Shown one piece after another: positions 36,284-48,545 of a DNA stretch of 64,000 nucleotides. Source of the stretch: Sanderia malayensis (Eukaryota; Cnidaria; Scyphozoa; Semaeostomeae; Pelagiidae); NCBI GenBank assembly GCA_013076295.1, contig RQOL01000540.1, positions 62,001 through 126,000 of the forward strand. The letters run 5' to 3'. The position numbers were made by a program, and so were the translations under genes. The notes beneath the pieces were generated by a model. It did not search any database and had not been told where the DNA came from. It saw only the letters and a list, made by a program, of their open reading frames with translations. Numbering within the stretch: position 1 is the stretch's first letter; each line of letters starts with the position of its first letter.

Positions 36284-39200
36284 TTAATGGCTTTCTCCGG
36301 CTTCCCCAGCCACCTGAAAAATAAACATTATCATAAACTCGACTCAATTCAAAACAAGCTATTCAAGAAAGTTTGACAGCTTTGTATGATGATAGAAAAC
36401 CCTTTTTTAGCAATTTTTAACAGCTTGTGTGGGGTAATGAAAAATTCATTCATAAATAAAATACTTCAAATATAACTTACCCGCTTGAACTCATTCATAT
36501 TTGTACTTTCTAAGGGACTTCCGATAATTGTAAAATGTTCTACGACTGTTGTTTCTGTGGCACCTTGATTGTTTTTCATAAAAAACTGCAAAAAGAACCA
36601 GAGAAAATATTAAATAAATACAATTTCGTTTATAAAAATACTATTTACTCGATTGAAAGCCGCACTAACTATTTTCAAAATATGTAAAGTTTCAGGCTCA
36701 AAATAAAACAAGAACGATTATTGGGTCTTGGTAAATAAGTTAGTTTTCTTATAAATAAAAGTGTGTGCATAATTGGAGAGATATCGTGTTGGAAATAAAA
36801 TAACAAAAAAGAAATAGAATTTAGAAACGAAAGACGGAAAGATATGAATATCTATACTTACAGCAATGTTTTGCACATTTTGATATTTAACATACTTCAA
36901 CGGAATTATCTTTTCTCCAGAAATGTCTTCACCAGATAAACTAAAACGCAAAGGCAAAATAAAATAAAACACTCTTTGTTTCAAGAATAATGTTTATGAA
37001 TAATGTTTATGAATAATGTTTCGGATAACACTGGATCTTCAAAAACGTGAAAAAGCTGTTGAAATTTAAGAATCAAAATGGAAAACCTTGGTGAAAAATG
37101 TTTGCGTTTGTATAAAAATGAATATTCAATATTCATAACATATTGTTTTGTATTAGTGCAATTTGAAATTCATGACAGCAAATTGTGAAGGAAATAAATA
37201 AACTTAAATAAATAAATAAATATAGTCGAACATAAATAAACTTGAAATCAATTGAAATTATAAATCCACTTTCTCAATAAGGAAAAATTGTTTGACATTT
37301 AACACATTATACGCCATGTAAATTGTCAGTCATGTTCAGCCCCAAACTTTGCAAAAGCAGAAACTATTTAAGCATTAATAATTATGAATAAATTGTCACA
37401 TACTCTAGACTCTCTAAGGGAACCATCCTCTCCGCCTGGTCAAAATCCATTGCTGTAGGCTGGTTCTTAAATATTTTTATTTCTTTAGGTGCTCTTCCTG
37501 AAAAAAAAAACTTGAACAGTCAGTCACTTTACCCCCTGGAAATATATCACTTCAAATTGTTTATCAATGGACTAAATAAACCTTCCAGGGGTGACAGTAT
37601 GAGACAGACAACATAGTCAGACACTTTACTTCCTGAAAACTTATCATTTTGCATTGTTCATCAATAAACCAAATGGACCTTCCAGGGGGTGACAGTGTAT
37701 AAAAAGACAGTCAAATGAATTACCCCCTGGAAATGAATCATTTCATATTGCTTATCCATATAGCATCAAAGTAAACCAGGGGTTAAAAAACTACACACCG
37801 TCATCTGGAGCAGAAATCTTCAGAGAATGCAACTTCACAGCTTGAGTGAACGTTATCATCCACAACAACTAAAATTAGCATAATTAGCATAATTCACATA
37901 AATTATCATAATCACAACATAAATTAATCTCCAAATTGGAAATTACTATGCTCAAATGTTGTCATCCCAAACTCGATCATACAAACATCCATTTCGCTCT
38001 CTTCTCTTACAAGGTGAACTTTGTCTGGATATCGCCAACAAATGCCTATCAAATGTCTGACTGGATATCTATCAAATGTCAGTTGATAGTTGATAAATGC
38101 ACATGTGTGCTTGCTCTATCTTTACAAGCTGTGTGTTTATAAGACTGAGCTAAGATGGAGCATTGAATAAGACTTTTTTCTTTTATATTATCCGGCATTA
38201 TCATATATTATCAGAGAATCAAACTGCATAAATTACTTCCCCATAAAAATATTTTATTAATGGATCAAACAACATTTCAAAAAAATAAAATACAATAATT
38301 AACCCCCCTGGAAATGTGTAGGAAAAATGGGTTATTACTGGACTTATGAATGATTTCAGGGGGTAAAAAATACACACCTGCTCGTCACAGTCGCTTTCCA
38401 AATATCCAGGTCCGTTCTTCAGTGCATTTTCATAAGTATGATCATCACTTTCGTTCAGACATGTACAGCCTTGTTTATTTATAAAGCTGTTCAAATCAGT
38501 CTAGATAAAAACAAACATCCATCTTTAAAAGGTATTGGGTTTTTTAGGTTGAGCTAGGATGGAGCATTGAATATAGCACACACAAGACTATAATCTAAGC
38601 AGTTGATAGTTGATAGAAGTACACGTATGCTTGGTCTATCTTTAGAAGGTATGGGTTTATAAGGCTGAGCAAAGATGTAACAATGAATATAGCACAGACA
38701 AGGCTATAATCTTAGCTTAATAGTTGATAGATGTACACGTATGCTTGCTCTATCTTTACAAGGTATGGGTTTCTAAGGCTGAGCAAAGATGGAGCATTGA
38801 ATATAGCAAACGCAAGGCTATAATCTAAGCAGTTGATAGTTGATAGATGCACACGTATGCTTGCTCTATCTTTACAAGGTATGGGTTTATAAGGCTGAGC
38901 AAAGATGGAGCATTGAATATAGCAAACGCAAGGCTATAATCTAAGCAGTTGATAGTTGATAGATGCATACGTATGCTTGCTCTATCTTTACACGGTATGG
39001 GTTTATAAGGCTGAGCAAGATGGAGCATTGAATATAGCAAACGCAAGGCTATAATCTAAGCAGTTGATAGTTGATAGATGCATACGTATGCTTGCTCTAT
39101 CTTTACAAGGTATGGGTTTATAAGGCTGAGCAAAGATGGAGCATTGAATATAGCAAACGCAAGGCTATAATCTAAGCAGTTGATAGTTGATAGATGCATA

Positions 39201-40544
39201 TGTATGCTTGCTCTATTTTTACAAGGCATGGGTTTATAAGGCTGAGCAAAGATGGAGCATTGAATATAGCACACACAAGGCTATAATCTAAGCAGTTGAT
39301 AGTTGATAGATGCACACGTATGCTTGCTCTATCTTTACAAGGTGTGGGTTTCTAAAGTTGAGCATAGATGGAGCATTGAATATAGCACACACAAGGCTAT
39401 GATCTAAGCAGTTCATAGTTGATAGATGCACACGTATGCTTGCTCTATCTTTACTAGGTATGGGTTTATAAGGCTGAGCAAAGATGGAGCATTGAATATA
39501 GCAAACGCAAGGCTATAATCTAAGCAGTTGATAGTTGATAGATGCACACGTATGCTTGCTCTATCTTTACAAGGTATGGGTTTATAAGGCTGAGCAAAGA
39601 TGGAGCATTGAATATAGCAAACGCAAGGCTATAATCTAAGCAGTTGATAGTTGATAGATGCATATGTATGCTTGCTCTATCTTTACAAGGTATGGGCTTC
39701 TAAGGCTGAGCAAAGATGGAGCGTTGAATATAGCACACACAAGGCTATAATCTAAGCAGTTGATAGTTGATAGATGCATATGTATGCTTGCTCTATCTTT
39801 ACAAGGTATGGGTTTATAAGGCTGAGCAAAGATGGAGCATTGAATATAGCAAACGCAAGGCTATAATCTAAGCAGTTGATAGTTGATAGATGCATATGTA
39901 TGCTTGCTCTATCTTTACAAGGTATGGGCTTCTAAGGCTGAGCAAAGATGGAGCGTTGAATATAGCACACACAAGGCTATAATCTAAGCAGTTGATAGTT
40001 GATAGATGCATATGTATGCTTGCTCTATCTTTACAAGGTATGGGTTTATAAGGCTGAGCATAGATAGAGCATTGAATATAGCACACACAAGGCAAAATAG
40101 TTGATAGATGCCTTAACTAATCAAATCAGATGGTTGATAGATGCCTTAACTAATCAAATCTATCAAATTACTTAATCAAGCCTAATCAAGCAATCACTTA
40201 CATGACCTGCCACTCCAAGATCATCATTATCATCATCATTTGATGTTCCAATGTGTTTCTTAATCTTCACCTCCAACCCCTGGGGGTCTGCACCCTGTAG
40301 CTCATCTATCTTCACTTTGCTTTTCATGAAAAGAAAAGTCGGCATTGCAGTTATCCCATACTTTTCAGCAGTCATCTAATGAAAACAAAAACAGACACAT
40401 GAAAGCAAGAGAAATTATTACTTTGAAGTCTTATCGTTGTCTTGTTAATTTTATAAAAGATTTATAATATCAGGTTAGGAATTCATTGTTATTGATAGCA
40501 GTATACTACATGTACTGAAAAGGCTTATCCTGTATAAATATGTA

Positions 40545-40615
<71 letters not shown>

Positions 40616-41024
40616 AAATTTTCTTTTCTTGCAATTACACCAAAAGAAAAGGCTTCGTGTATAAAAACGTACTTTGCATTGGTCTACATCAACTTTAAGA
40701 AACACAGCCTGGGGATATTTTGTGCTCAGTTGCACAAAAACTGGGGCAATGTGTCTACACGGTCCACACCTTGAAAAGAAAAGAATATTTTAATGCGAAA
40801 ACATGGGCCTAAATCATTGGTTATATAGAAAACATGCCTTAAAAAGCGAATGAATTGGGCCCAACCAATTGTGTACAAAACATGGCGCAAAATATATTAG
40901 AATAATACAAATTAGCATACCATGTTGCATGAAAATCTACAACAACTAGTTTCCCGCCGGCATTTGTCAGTTCTGGTTGAAATTGTGAATCGCTGGCAAC
41001 AATTTTAACATTTCCAGACGCCAT
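36284..41024 (-). CDS. TXNL1: Thioredoxin-like protein 1 (Trx + PITH domains), complete
   Basis: Nine minus-strand exons: 41024-40921, 40769-40673, 40375-40202, 38500-38378, 37868-37799, 37497-37404, 36940-36862, 36585-36481 and 36313-36284. They total 876 bases, or 291 residues plus stop, close to the human length of 289. All introns are GT-AG and all phases match. The N-terminal thioredoxin fold carries the redox motif WCGPCR (Trp35, Cys36, Cys39), split by intron 1. The PITH domain starts near residue 126 ([18 protein letters not shown]) and runs through [28 protein letters not shown] and FTIIGSP. The C-terminus, VAGEAGESH, matches the family's closing VVGKKGESH. In animals TXNL1 is a cytosolic oxidoreductase associated with the 26S proteasome. 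Intron 3 is swollen by a satellite. It is divergent to the metalloproteinase gene. Confidence 0.97.
37530..37790. repeat. Dispersed 93-base repeat, inverted copies
   Basis: Copies of the TTTACCCCCTGGAAAT / CACCCCTGGAAGGTCC repeat in TXNL1 intron 5. The same family occurs at 45040-45570, 46180-46530, 51780-52030 and 60080-60220. Confidence 0.75.
38530..40095. repeat. 116-base satellite array in TXNL1 intron 3
   Basis: About 13 tandem units sharing GTTGATAGTTGATAGATGCA and GCTTGCTCTATCTTTACAAG, with a spacing of about 116 bases. A single diverged unit lies near 38070-38170, and an inverted fragment at about 47443-47520 in the metalloproteinase gene. The long ORFs across it are by-products of the repeat. 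Confidence 0.92.
40546..40613. repeat. (TTA)n microsatellite in TXNL1 intron 2
   Basis: About 22 perfect ATT/TTA trinucleotides. Confidence 0.95.
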
Positions 41025-41466
41025 TTTGAATTTAGTCCACTCTACATAAAGGTGGGCGAGACAAAGTTTCATCCTCTCGTCTTTTTGACAAATTTTTTTG
41101 GGATATTTTCGATATAAATATTTAAAACTAAGACAAACCAATAGATAGAATAATTAGTCATGTTTGGCTGTTATCTTTTGCTTCTGAATAGATTATATAT
41201 TTCATATTACTAGTTCAGCTATAAGAAGCTTCATTAATGTACTTTATATAAATGTTGAGTATAATGTCAAATTATTTCTATTTCTATTGGTTTATTTGCA
41301 TAAAGTTTTACAACTTAATTCCGCAAATGTTGAAATAAGTGAATAAATAAATAATCTAACAATCCGAATAAATAAATATGAAAGTTACAATAAGACTATG
41401 AGTATCCTTGTTAAAATATTTTATTTACATGTTACTATACACATAACATTTTAATGCAGGCTACAT

Positions 41467-41998
41467 TTCTTCTACTTTCTAAGTGAGTAGTGATACAAGT
41501 CTAAGGTTGGAGATCATACTTGTCGGACTGTCCATATATTTCCACATAGGCGCCGACTACGTGGGGGCTTGGGGGCTCAAGCCCCCGCTGGAAATTTTGT
41601 TTGTGATCTGAAAAAACACGTTTATTTTATTGAAGAAACACTAATCAAAGAATTGAACTAATGATACTGTAGACCATGATGTTATATCTGTTTTATTGCA
41701 ATGTTTTGTTTTGTTATTATACATAATACATATGTATATTGTACGTTATTAAAAGTGAAAGGGAATTTTTCTACCCTTTTATTTGCCCAATTTTTGTTTT
41801 AATGTTGAGCCCCCCCCCCCCCTGGGAAAAGTAAAAGTCGGCGCCTATGTATTTCCATTTACTTTCTATCCATCTGGCTGCCTTTCGTTGAACACGTTCT
41901 AGCTTTTCAGTCAAACCCTTGTTTCTTTCGAGTTTGACTGCATTTTGGGAAGTTTCTCTCAAGAAATACACGTTTTTTTTATAAAAAACCTGGCTCAA
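41467..41998 (-). mobile_element. LINE 3'-end relic interrupted by a MITE
   Basis: Minus-strand codons read LTEKLERVQRKAARWIESKW, the typical C-terminal RT region of LINEs. After the MITE is removed they continue as KYMDSPTSMISNLRLVSLL. Only a fragment survives. Confidence 0.65.
41545..41849. mobile_element. hAT-type MITE nested in the LINE relic
   Basis: TATTTCCA is duplicated at 41537-41544 and 41850-41857. The inverted ends are CATAGGCGCCGACT. It is 305 bases and has a G-rich and C-rich stem near each end. Confidence 0.88.
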
Positions 41999-42980
41999 GG
42001 CCTAGCAGTAAAAGTTTCTTAATTTTTAGCCACATTTTAGTTCTGAAAGTTTCTTAAAAGTTTCTTAATTTAATGAAAATGGTTGCAGTGAAAACGAAGA
42101 AAAAAAACGTGGATGTGGCAAAATATTAGTATTATAAAAAAGAAAAATCGTCAATGCAAAAAATCGTCATGTGGAGCCGACAATGTTATGCTTAGCACAT
42201 AAAACATACTTTAGTTGACATTTGTTAAATCCGTGAGGGAAAAACGTGTTTCCGAAATTTCTAGTGTTTCTTAAATATTTCCTTGTAGTTCTAAAAGTTT
42301 CTTAAATTTTAGTGTGTCTAGATCTAGGTTTCTTATAAACTAGGTTTCTTAAACGTGTAGGCGATGAAACAATCTTGGTTTTTCGTTCAATTTACACTGT
42401 TTGCACCGTTTATACTTTTGCTAATTTTGATAAATAACTGATTTATAATAAGAAACTAGAAATTTTAAATAATAATACCGATTTCATAGCAGAACAAGTT
42501 TGAAAAACAGTGAAAATTTCGCAAATGTTCAATATATTGAACAACAAAATATAAACTTTTTTGTTAACTGGGTTTGCCAGGAATTGAAACCAAAAAAGTG
42601 CTACAAGCTAATTAGCTACATCGGAATTTTAAGAAATGACAAATATTTTAACAGAAGGATAAACTATTTAAAAAGAAGTGTTGCATCAGCTTTAGTCCGA
42701 GCAATCTCATCTTGAAACATTCTCAATAGGCCTATTTGAACATCTTTGAAAACATTTCGAAAAATCACAATTATTGATACAAAATCCTACAAAATAACAC
42801 CCTCAGGCGAATAAATCGAGAGAAAAAACTACAAAGAGTACTCCTGTGTAAAGTTTAAAACGCAATTTTGAAAGTGTCCTTGAGAAATATTTGCTAAACC
42901 CACCACATAAATTCGGGAGCACGGATACTCGTGGAGCACATTCTCAAAAAGTTCAAGAAAGAACACAACAAGAAACAAAA

Positions 42981-45900
42981 ATGCTGAAGTTTGTTTTGGT
43001 TCTCGCCTTTGCTGGCCTGGCTCTGGGTTTCAAGCTCGACCCTTTCGTAAGTTCCTAAAAAACTTTTCAATTATTCGATTTCATTATTCTATTCTATTAT
43101 TTTATTATTGAATAACTAATAATTTTCGATTAATAGTAAAGATTCATGTGTAAGCGCCGGCACAAGATATATCAAGCATCTTCTTAAGTGTATCCATTAT
43201 ATTATTTTATTGAATAATATGATTTTCGATATAATAGTTCTCTCACATCACTTTAACTCTTAGCTTTTATCTTCAATTTTCCCATGTGAAGTACTTTATG
43301 TATAACAAATCGAATTACATTTGCACATTTCAAACATCATCAGTCACGAGACCAAGGCTAATTTTGAACCTTACAACTATATCTATCAGAATCAAACGAA
43401 AAAAAACATTGGAAACTTTATTAGATTGTTAGACTGTATGCCCTGTCAAATTACAAACATCTGAATCCTTGCTGAACTGTTTCGGAGCAAATAATTCATT
43501 GTTTATGTGGAATTAAATCAACTTTATCTATTTTTATCAATAGAAATATCTTGAACAATATGGCTACACGGAGGAAGAAAACTCAAAATCAGCGTTCTCT
43601 CCTTCAGATTACACCAATGCCATCAAAAGATTTCAAAAATTTGCCCATCTACCAATCACAGGCAATCTTGATGATGCAACAATAACCATGATGCAAATGC
43701 CTCGTTGTGGCGTCAAAGACATCATGCCAGCCTCGTCTCGAAGCGGTGACGTGCGGAGAAAAAAGCGATACGTAGCAAGCAGTCGATATCGAAGAAGCCG
43801 GGACATAACATACCGGTTTCTTAATTACAGTCCGGACCTTGGGAGATCGGAAACTCGTAGGATCATCAAATTGGCATTGGATATGTGGAGCAATGTCACA
43901 AATTTGTCATTCACAGAAAAAACCAGTGGCAGTGCGACCCTCATGTTGAAGTAAGTTGTCCCAAACACTAAAAACTCCTGGTATACAATGCAGAATTGTT
44001 GCCCTCGAATAAGCCAGCCCTATCTAGAGATTATCAAATAAACGCCCCCTTCGAATAAGCGCCCCTTCTCAAAAAACGCCAATGAGCTCTACCTTAAGAA
44101 ATAGACAATTGTTCTAAGTTTAGCGAGAACGAATTTCTGAGCGGCAAGTTTTAGTCTGACAAAAACGGACAAGGCAGTCGGCCAAAACATTTGACATTGC
44201 TTGAAATCCTTTGGTGTCTAGAAAAATCAAATAAGCGTTCCCCCGCTCAAATAAGCGCCCCCTTCACAACCCAAAAATTGCATAAACGCTCAAGGCCTTT
44301 ATAATTAGGACTCTTCTCGGACGCTTCTCTTTAATAAAAAATCTTCAATAAAAATGTAGAAGTCTTTAACACCTCTTTCTGGTCACGTTTTCAATTGCTT
44401 TTTTTAAAAAAAAACTCAAAATTCTGACCTTGAAGTGAAATTAAATTAACAAAACACAGCTCTAACCTCACTTTGGTACAATTCTCAAGCCTCGTTTTGA
44501 TCACAGATTCGAAGGAGGAAGCCATGGCTGCTACTATCCATTTGACGGACCAGGTGGAGTTATTGCGCATGCGTTCTACCCAGATCAATCTGGTGTGCAC
44601 TTCGACGAAGATGAAGTGTTTACAGATGGGGAGAACCGCGGAAGGAATCTCCTTTGGGTTGCAGCTCATGAGTTTGGTCATTCCCTTGGCTTGCCTCATT
44701 CTGATGTTTACGAAGCTTTGATGTACCCTTTCTACAAAGGATACAAGCCAGACTTTAAACTGCCTGATGACGATATAGGAGCAGTGCAGGCGCTATACGG
44801 TAATATCTGGTCCCTTGTTGAACTGCTTCATAGTATACAATTCACCCTCATATAACGAACTTCACTGTATATAGCAACCTAAACATCTGGTCCCTTGTTG
44901 AACTGCTTCATAGTATACAATTCACCCTCATATAACAAACTTTACTGTACATCTGGTCCTTGTTCATCATGTACTTCATATTTCCTTCAAGGTTGCAAAA
45001 ACGTGAATAACCGACCGATTCAAATACCAAGAGGTAAATATTCTGTCACCCCGGTAAGACCCACCCAGTCTATTGATAATCAATATAAAATGATATATTT
45101 CCAGGGGGTAAAGTGTTGCATTTCTGTGAATAGACTCAGCACCATTTGATGGTTTGTTAATGGAGAGGTGGTTGAACAACAAGGGGATGTCCACAGATCG
45201 CATTGAGCCAGATGTCTGCATTTATCCGCACCAACCAGATAGCGCATCGGTTCTCAAAACATTTCAAGCACCATCGGACAGTCGAGATGATTTGGCAACA
45301 AGAATAAGGGCAAGTAACCCCCGTCAATAATGCACTAACTTATTCAATAACAATGCAAAAAGTCATGGATACAGGGGGTAAAGTGTCTGGCTATATTGTC
45401 TCATGCTGTCACCCCTAGAAGGTCCATTTAGTCCATTGATAAACAATACGAAATGATATATATCCAGGGGGTAAAGTGTCTGACTATATTGTCTCATACT
45501 GTCACCCCTGGAAGATCAATTTAGTCCATTGATAAACAATACGAAGTGGTATATTTCCAGGGGGTAAAATGAGCGAAATTGTCTTCTTCTAGGGATACTA
45601 TACAGCAACTCAAAGTGGCTACAATCGTTTCTACATATGTGCAGACAAGTCGGCTAAGTTATACGTCAGTTCCTCGGTAAACCCGCGGGACAAGAAAGAG
45701 CTCGTGAAAGTAAAATATGCAACTGGTCAAAGTTTAATGTAAGAAATCTTTAACACTTCGAGAACATTTTACTAGCAAACAATCAGGAGATTAGAGACAG
45801 TTGTTTGAGTTGTTGAAAGAGAAGGAGTCTTCTATGTTGATCAGAATCGAGTCAAAGTAGATACAGTTGTTTGAGTTGTTAAAGGAGTCTTTTATGCTGA

Positions 45901-47689
45901 TCAGAATCGATTCAAAGTAGATACAGTTGTATGAGTTATTAAAGGAGTCTTCTATGCTGATCAGTATATTTGAATCCTGTTTCTATTTTTGTTTGTCGAC
46001 AGATCTTGCAGGTCAAGCTCGGTGTATCTTCAATCAGGACAGAAATATTACGTCGAAGCAATTCATAAAGATGGCCAGAAGGACGATTATTTGAAAGTTG
46101 GAGTCAAGCCTCAGGGGGCACCACTTGAACTTCTTTCATCGAGCAACACCAAATGGGCTTTAGTTGGTAAACCACGTTATCTCATACTGTCACCCCTGGA
46201 AGGTCCACTTAGTCCACTGGTATACAATGCAAAATGATATATTTCCAGGGGGTAAAGTGTCTGACTATATTGTCTCATACTGTCACCCCTGGAAGGTCCA
46301 TTTAGTTCATTGATAAACAATGCAAAATGATATATTTCCAGGGGGTAAAGTGTCTGACTATATTGTCTCATACTGTCACCCCTGGAAGGTCCATTTAGTT
46401 CATTGATAAACAATGCAAAATGATATATTTCCAGGGGGTAAAGTGTCTGACTATATTGTCTCATACTGTCACCCCTGGAAAGCCCACTTATTCCATTGAT
46501 AAACAATGCAAAATGATATAGTTCCAGGTGTGTAATAATGATACAGTTGCATTGCATTAAAGCAGAAGTTATAAAATCAGCCTTGAATAGAATCAGCTTC
46601 ACGTGTCTTCCTCCCACCCGTAGATACGAGCATTCAAATCATGATTTGCAAAGGACGTTACGAAACAATCACGTGTCCATCCGGTTACGAAATTGAAATC
46701 GAAGATTCCGCATACGGTCTGTTCAAAAGCAACCCGGCCCATTACGACACGGTGAAACGCAACTGCAATTTCGATCACTTCTCAGACCGTAGTGGAACGA
46801 GACACGCCAACTGTAAGGCGCCTTCGTCGCAACGAGTGGTCACTGCGAAGTGTCAAAAGAAGCAACAATGTACATTGCATGCTTTTGATTCAGAGTTCAG
46901 TGATCATTGCGGTGAACGAGTCTACTCCGTTCTGGATGTGACGTATTCATGCAGACCTACTGGTAAGTCGGCGCTTAATAAACGCCCAGAGTGCCTTAAA
47001 CTTTAATTCAAATGACGTCATAGTGAGATGCAATGCATTGAGTTGAATGGAATATACTGTGACTCATTTGCATGCGATCAACGTTCGAAAATCGAAATTC
47101 GAGGTAAAAAATCGAAGTTCGAAAAGTTTGACGACTTAGAGAACGTGTACTAGATTAACTCCGTCCGTAATGTGTTGTTGAGATATAAACGCCCACGGCA
47201 TTTAACTACCGCCCTTTCTGCTGGAAATAGTATCCTCTTATGACAGAATAAGCGCATCTGGGCGACTAAAATAACATCGTCTTCTTATTTCCTAGGAACA
47301 GTAACAACGCCACTCCCACAAACAACTCAGCCTCCAACTAAAGGTAAGTGATTTAGATTCCCCTTAGATCCTCACTTCACTGATAACCGAAAGAGTGACG
47401 CAATATCACAAGGGTACTGACAGGAAATATTTTGTGAAAATGTCAACTATCAACTGCTTAGATTATAGCCTTGTGTGTGCTATATTCAATGCTCCATCTT
47501 TGCTCAGCTTTAGAAACCCACCAGATTGTACAAAGTCCATTAATTTATGATAATTCATTCACAGCACCATGTGAAGACAGACCGCGTGAAGCCCCGCATT
47601 GTCCCGCGTGGAAGAAAGCTGGATACTGTGAGACACACCCTCAGTTAAAAACCTATTATTGCAGGAAAACATGTGATAACTGCCCATGA
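42981..47689 (+). CDS. Secreted metalloproteinase: MMP-PA14-SUEL lectin-ShK
   Basis: Ten plus-strand exons: 42981-43046, 43544-43950, 44507-44799, 44992-45033, 45134-45309, 45593-45738, 46003-46166, 46624-46962, 47296-47343 and 47565-47689. They give 1806 bases, 601 residues, with all phases matched. Intron 5 starts GCAAGT (GC-AG). Order: signal peptide (1-16); propeptide with cysteine switch PRCGVKD (75-81); furin-type RRKKR (93-97); catalytic domain with zinc motif HEFGHSLGLPH (212-222) and Met230 of the Met-turn; PA14 domain (about 276-420, GLLMERW to YYVEAIHKDGQ); SUEL/rhamnose-binding-lectin domain (about 438-543); Thr/Pro linker; ShK-like six-Cys domain (about 563-600). There is no hemopexin domain. 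The structural-zinc motif HGD is HGC (Cys166). It is likely an extracellular protease targeted to glycans. Confidence 0.93.
43985..44320. repeat. AATAAGCGCCCC-type dispersed repeat in MMP intron 2
   Basis: Several AATAA(G/A)CGCCCC blocks, including a facing set near 44240-44300. It resembles a short transposon-derived repeat. The ends are not defined. Confidence 0.5.
44805..44955. repeat. ~84-base tandem repeat, inverted relative to 60400-60690
   Basis: Two copies of a unit containing CCCTTGTTGAACTGCTTCAT and CACCCTCATATAACGAAC. The reverse complement forms the array near 60.4-60.7 kb. Confidence 0.8.
45040..45570. repeat. 93-base CCAGGGGGTAAA repeat around MMP exon 5
   Basis: Diverged copies of the dispersed 93-base repeat lie in introns 4 and 5 on either side of exon 5 (45134-45309). 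Confidence 0.75.
46180..46530. repeat. 93-base CCAGGGGGTAAA repeat array, MMP intron 7
   Basis: Nearly four tandem copies, each with CACCCCTGGAAGG near one end and TTCCAGGGGGTAAAGTGTCT near the other. Confidence 0.88.
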
Positions 47690-47697
47690 AGACAAAA

Positions 47698-47703
47698 AAT
47701 AAA
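47698..47703 (+). terminator. Polyadenylation signal of the metalloproteinase gene
   Basis: AATAAA nine bases after the stop codon, in an A-rich context. Confidence 0.5.
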
Positions 47704-48545
47704 CAAAAAACGCTGTTATTCGCTACAAAGTAGTTTACAGTAATAGAATGAGAAATTATGAATTATTATAATTATTGTGATATTCTTGGCCTCTTTCATT
47801 TGTGTTCTCAAAGCTTCAAACCAATTTCGTAAGGAACCAGTCAAAATGAAAACTCGTCAAGTTTCAAAGAAAAAACGTTTCTATTGAATTATATATTCCC
47901 CAGTGCTAGATGGAAAAAATTAATCAGACAGAGAGAACAATTTTTCATCCACGTGTTGAAATAGCTACGAGTAGCCAATCAGATTGAAGAAAAATACAAG
48001 TTCAGTATCAATGTTGCGGCGTCAACCAATCAGCACACCTCGCGGACGAATTTTTGTAAAGATTTGAGTTGAGCTCGTTATCATAAATAAATTAGTAATA
48101 AATTACACATCTCATATGCAGATTATGCAAATTATGCGCATTATGCGTAATACATGCAAAATATGCAGATTACGTGTTAAAAATGCAAAATATTAGACAA
48201 GATTATGCATATTACACGTAAGTTATAAAATTCTGCAAATTACATGCTAATTATGCAAATTATGCAAGTTATGCTAATTATGCAAATTATGCAAAATGTC
48301 ACTATTATACATTAGTAAGTTAGTTACAGCCATTTATCAATATATCTGTTATCATAAATAAATTAGTACACACTATGCTTTATCGGTCATATTTACAGTT
48401 CAGTTAACATCTATCTCTTCATATGAAGTTATTTATTAAATAATATATTATCATATTTAATCTATGATAATTTAGATTCAAGCGTAACGTTCAAACCCCC
48501 GGGTTTGTATATTGTGTAACTGCCAGACAGGGGGTAAGCACTGAA
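47704..48545. other. Convergent intergenic region
   Basis: Lies between two 3' ends. About 48110-48310 is a simple ATGCAAATT-type repeat. AATAAA on the minus strand at 48437-48432 may serve the DUF4795-family gene. No ORF of note. Confidence 0.55.

Larger units (their letters stand above)
41025..42980. promoter_or_regulatory. Divergent intergenic region, TXNL1 / metalloproteinase
   Basis: About 1.96 kb separates the two start codons, so both promoters should lie here. I see no confident TATA box. Most of 41467-41998 is transposon-derived (listed separately); the rest is AT-rich. Confidence 0.4.

Noticed and set aside
38825..40095. Repeated minus-strand ORFs of 72-75 codons
   Set aside because: Products of the 116-base satellite in TXNL1 intron 3; start and stop recur with the unit.
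42500..42715. Plus-strand ORF of 71 codons upstream of the metalloproteinase
   Set aside because: No domain and no convincing splice link to the next gene; could be chance.
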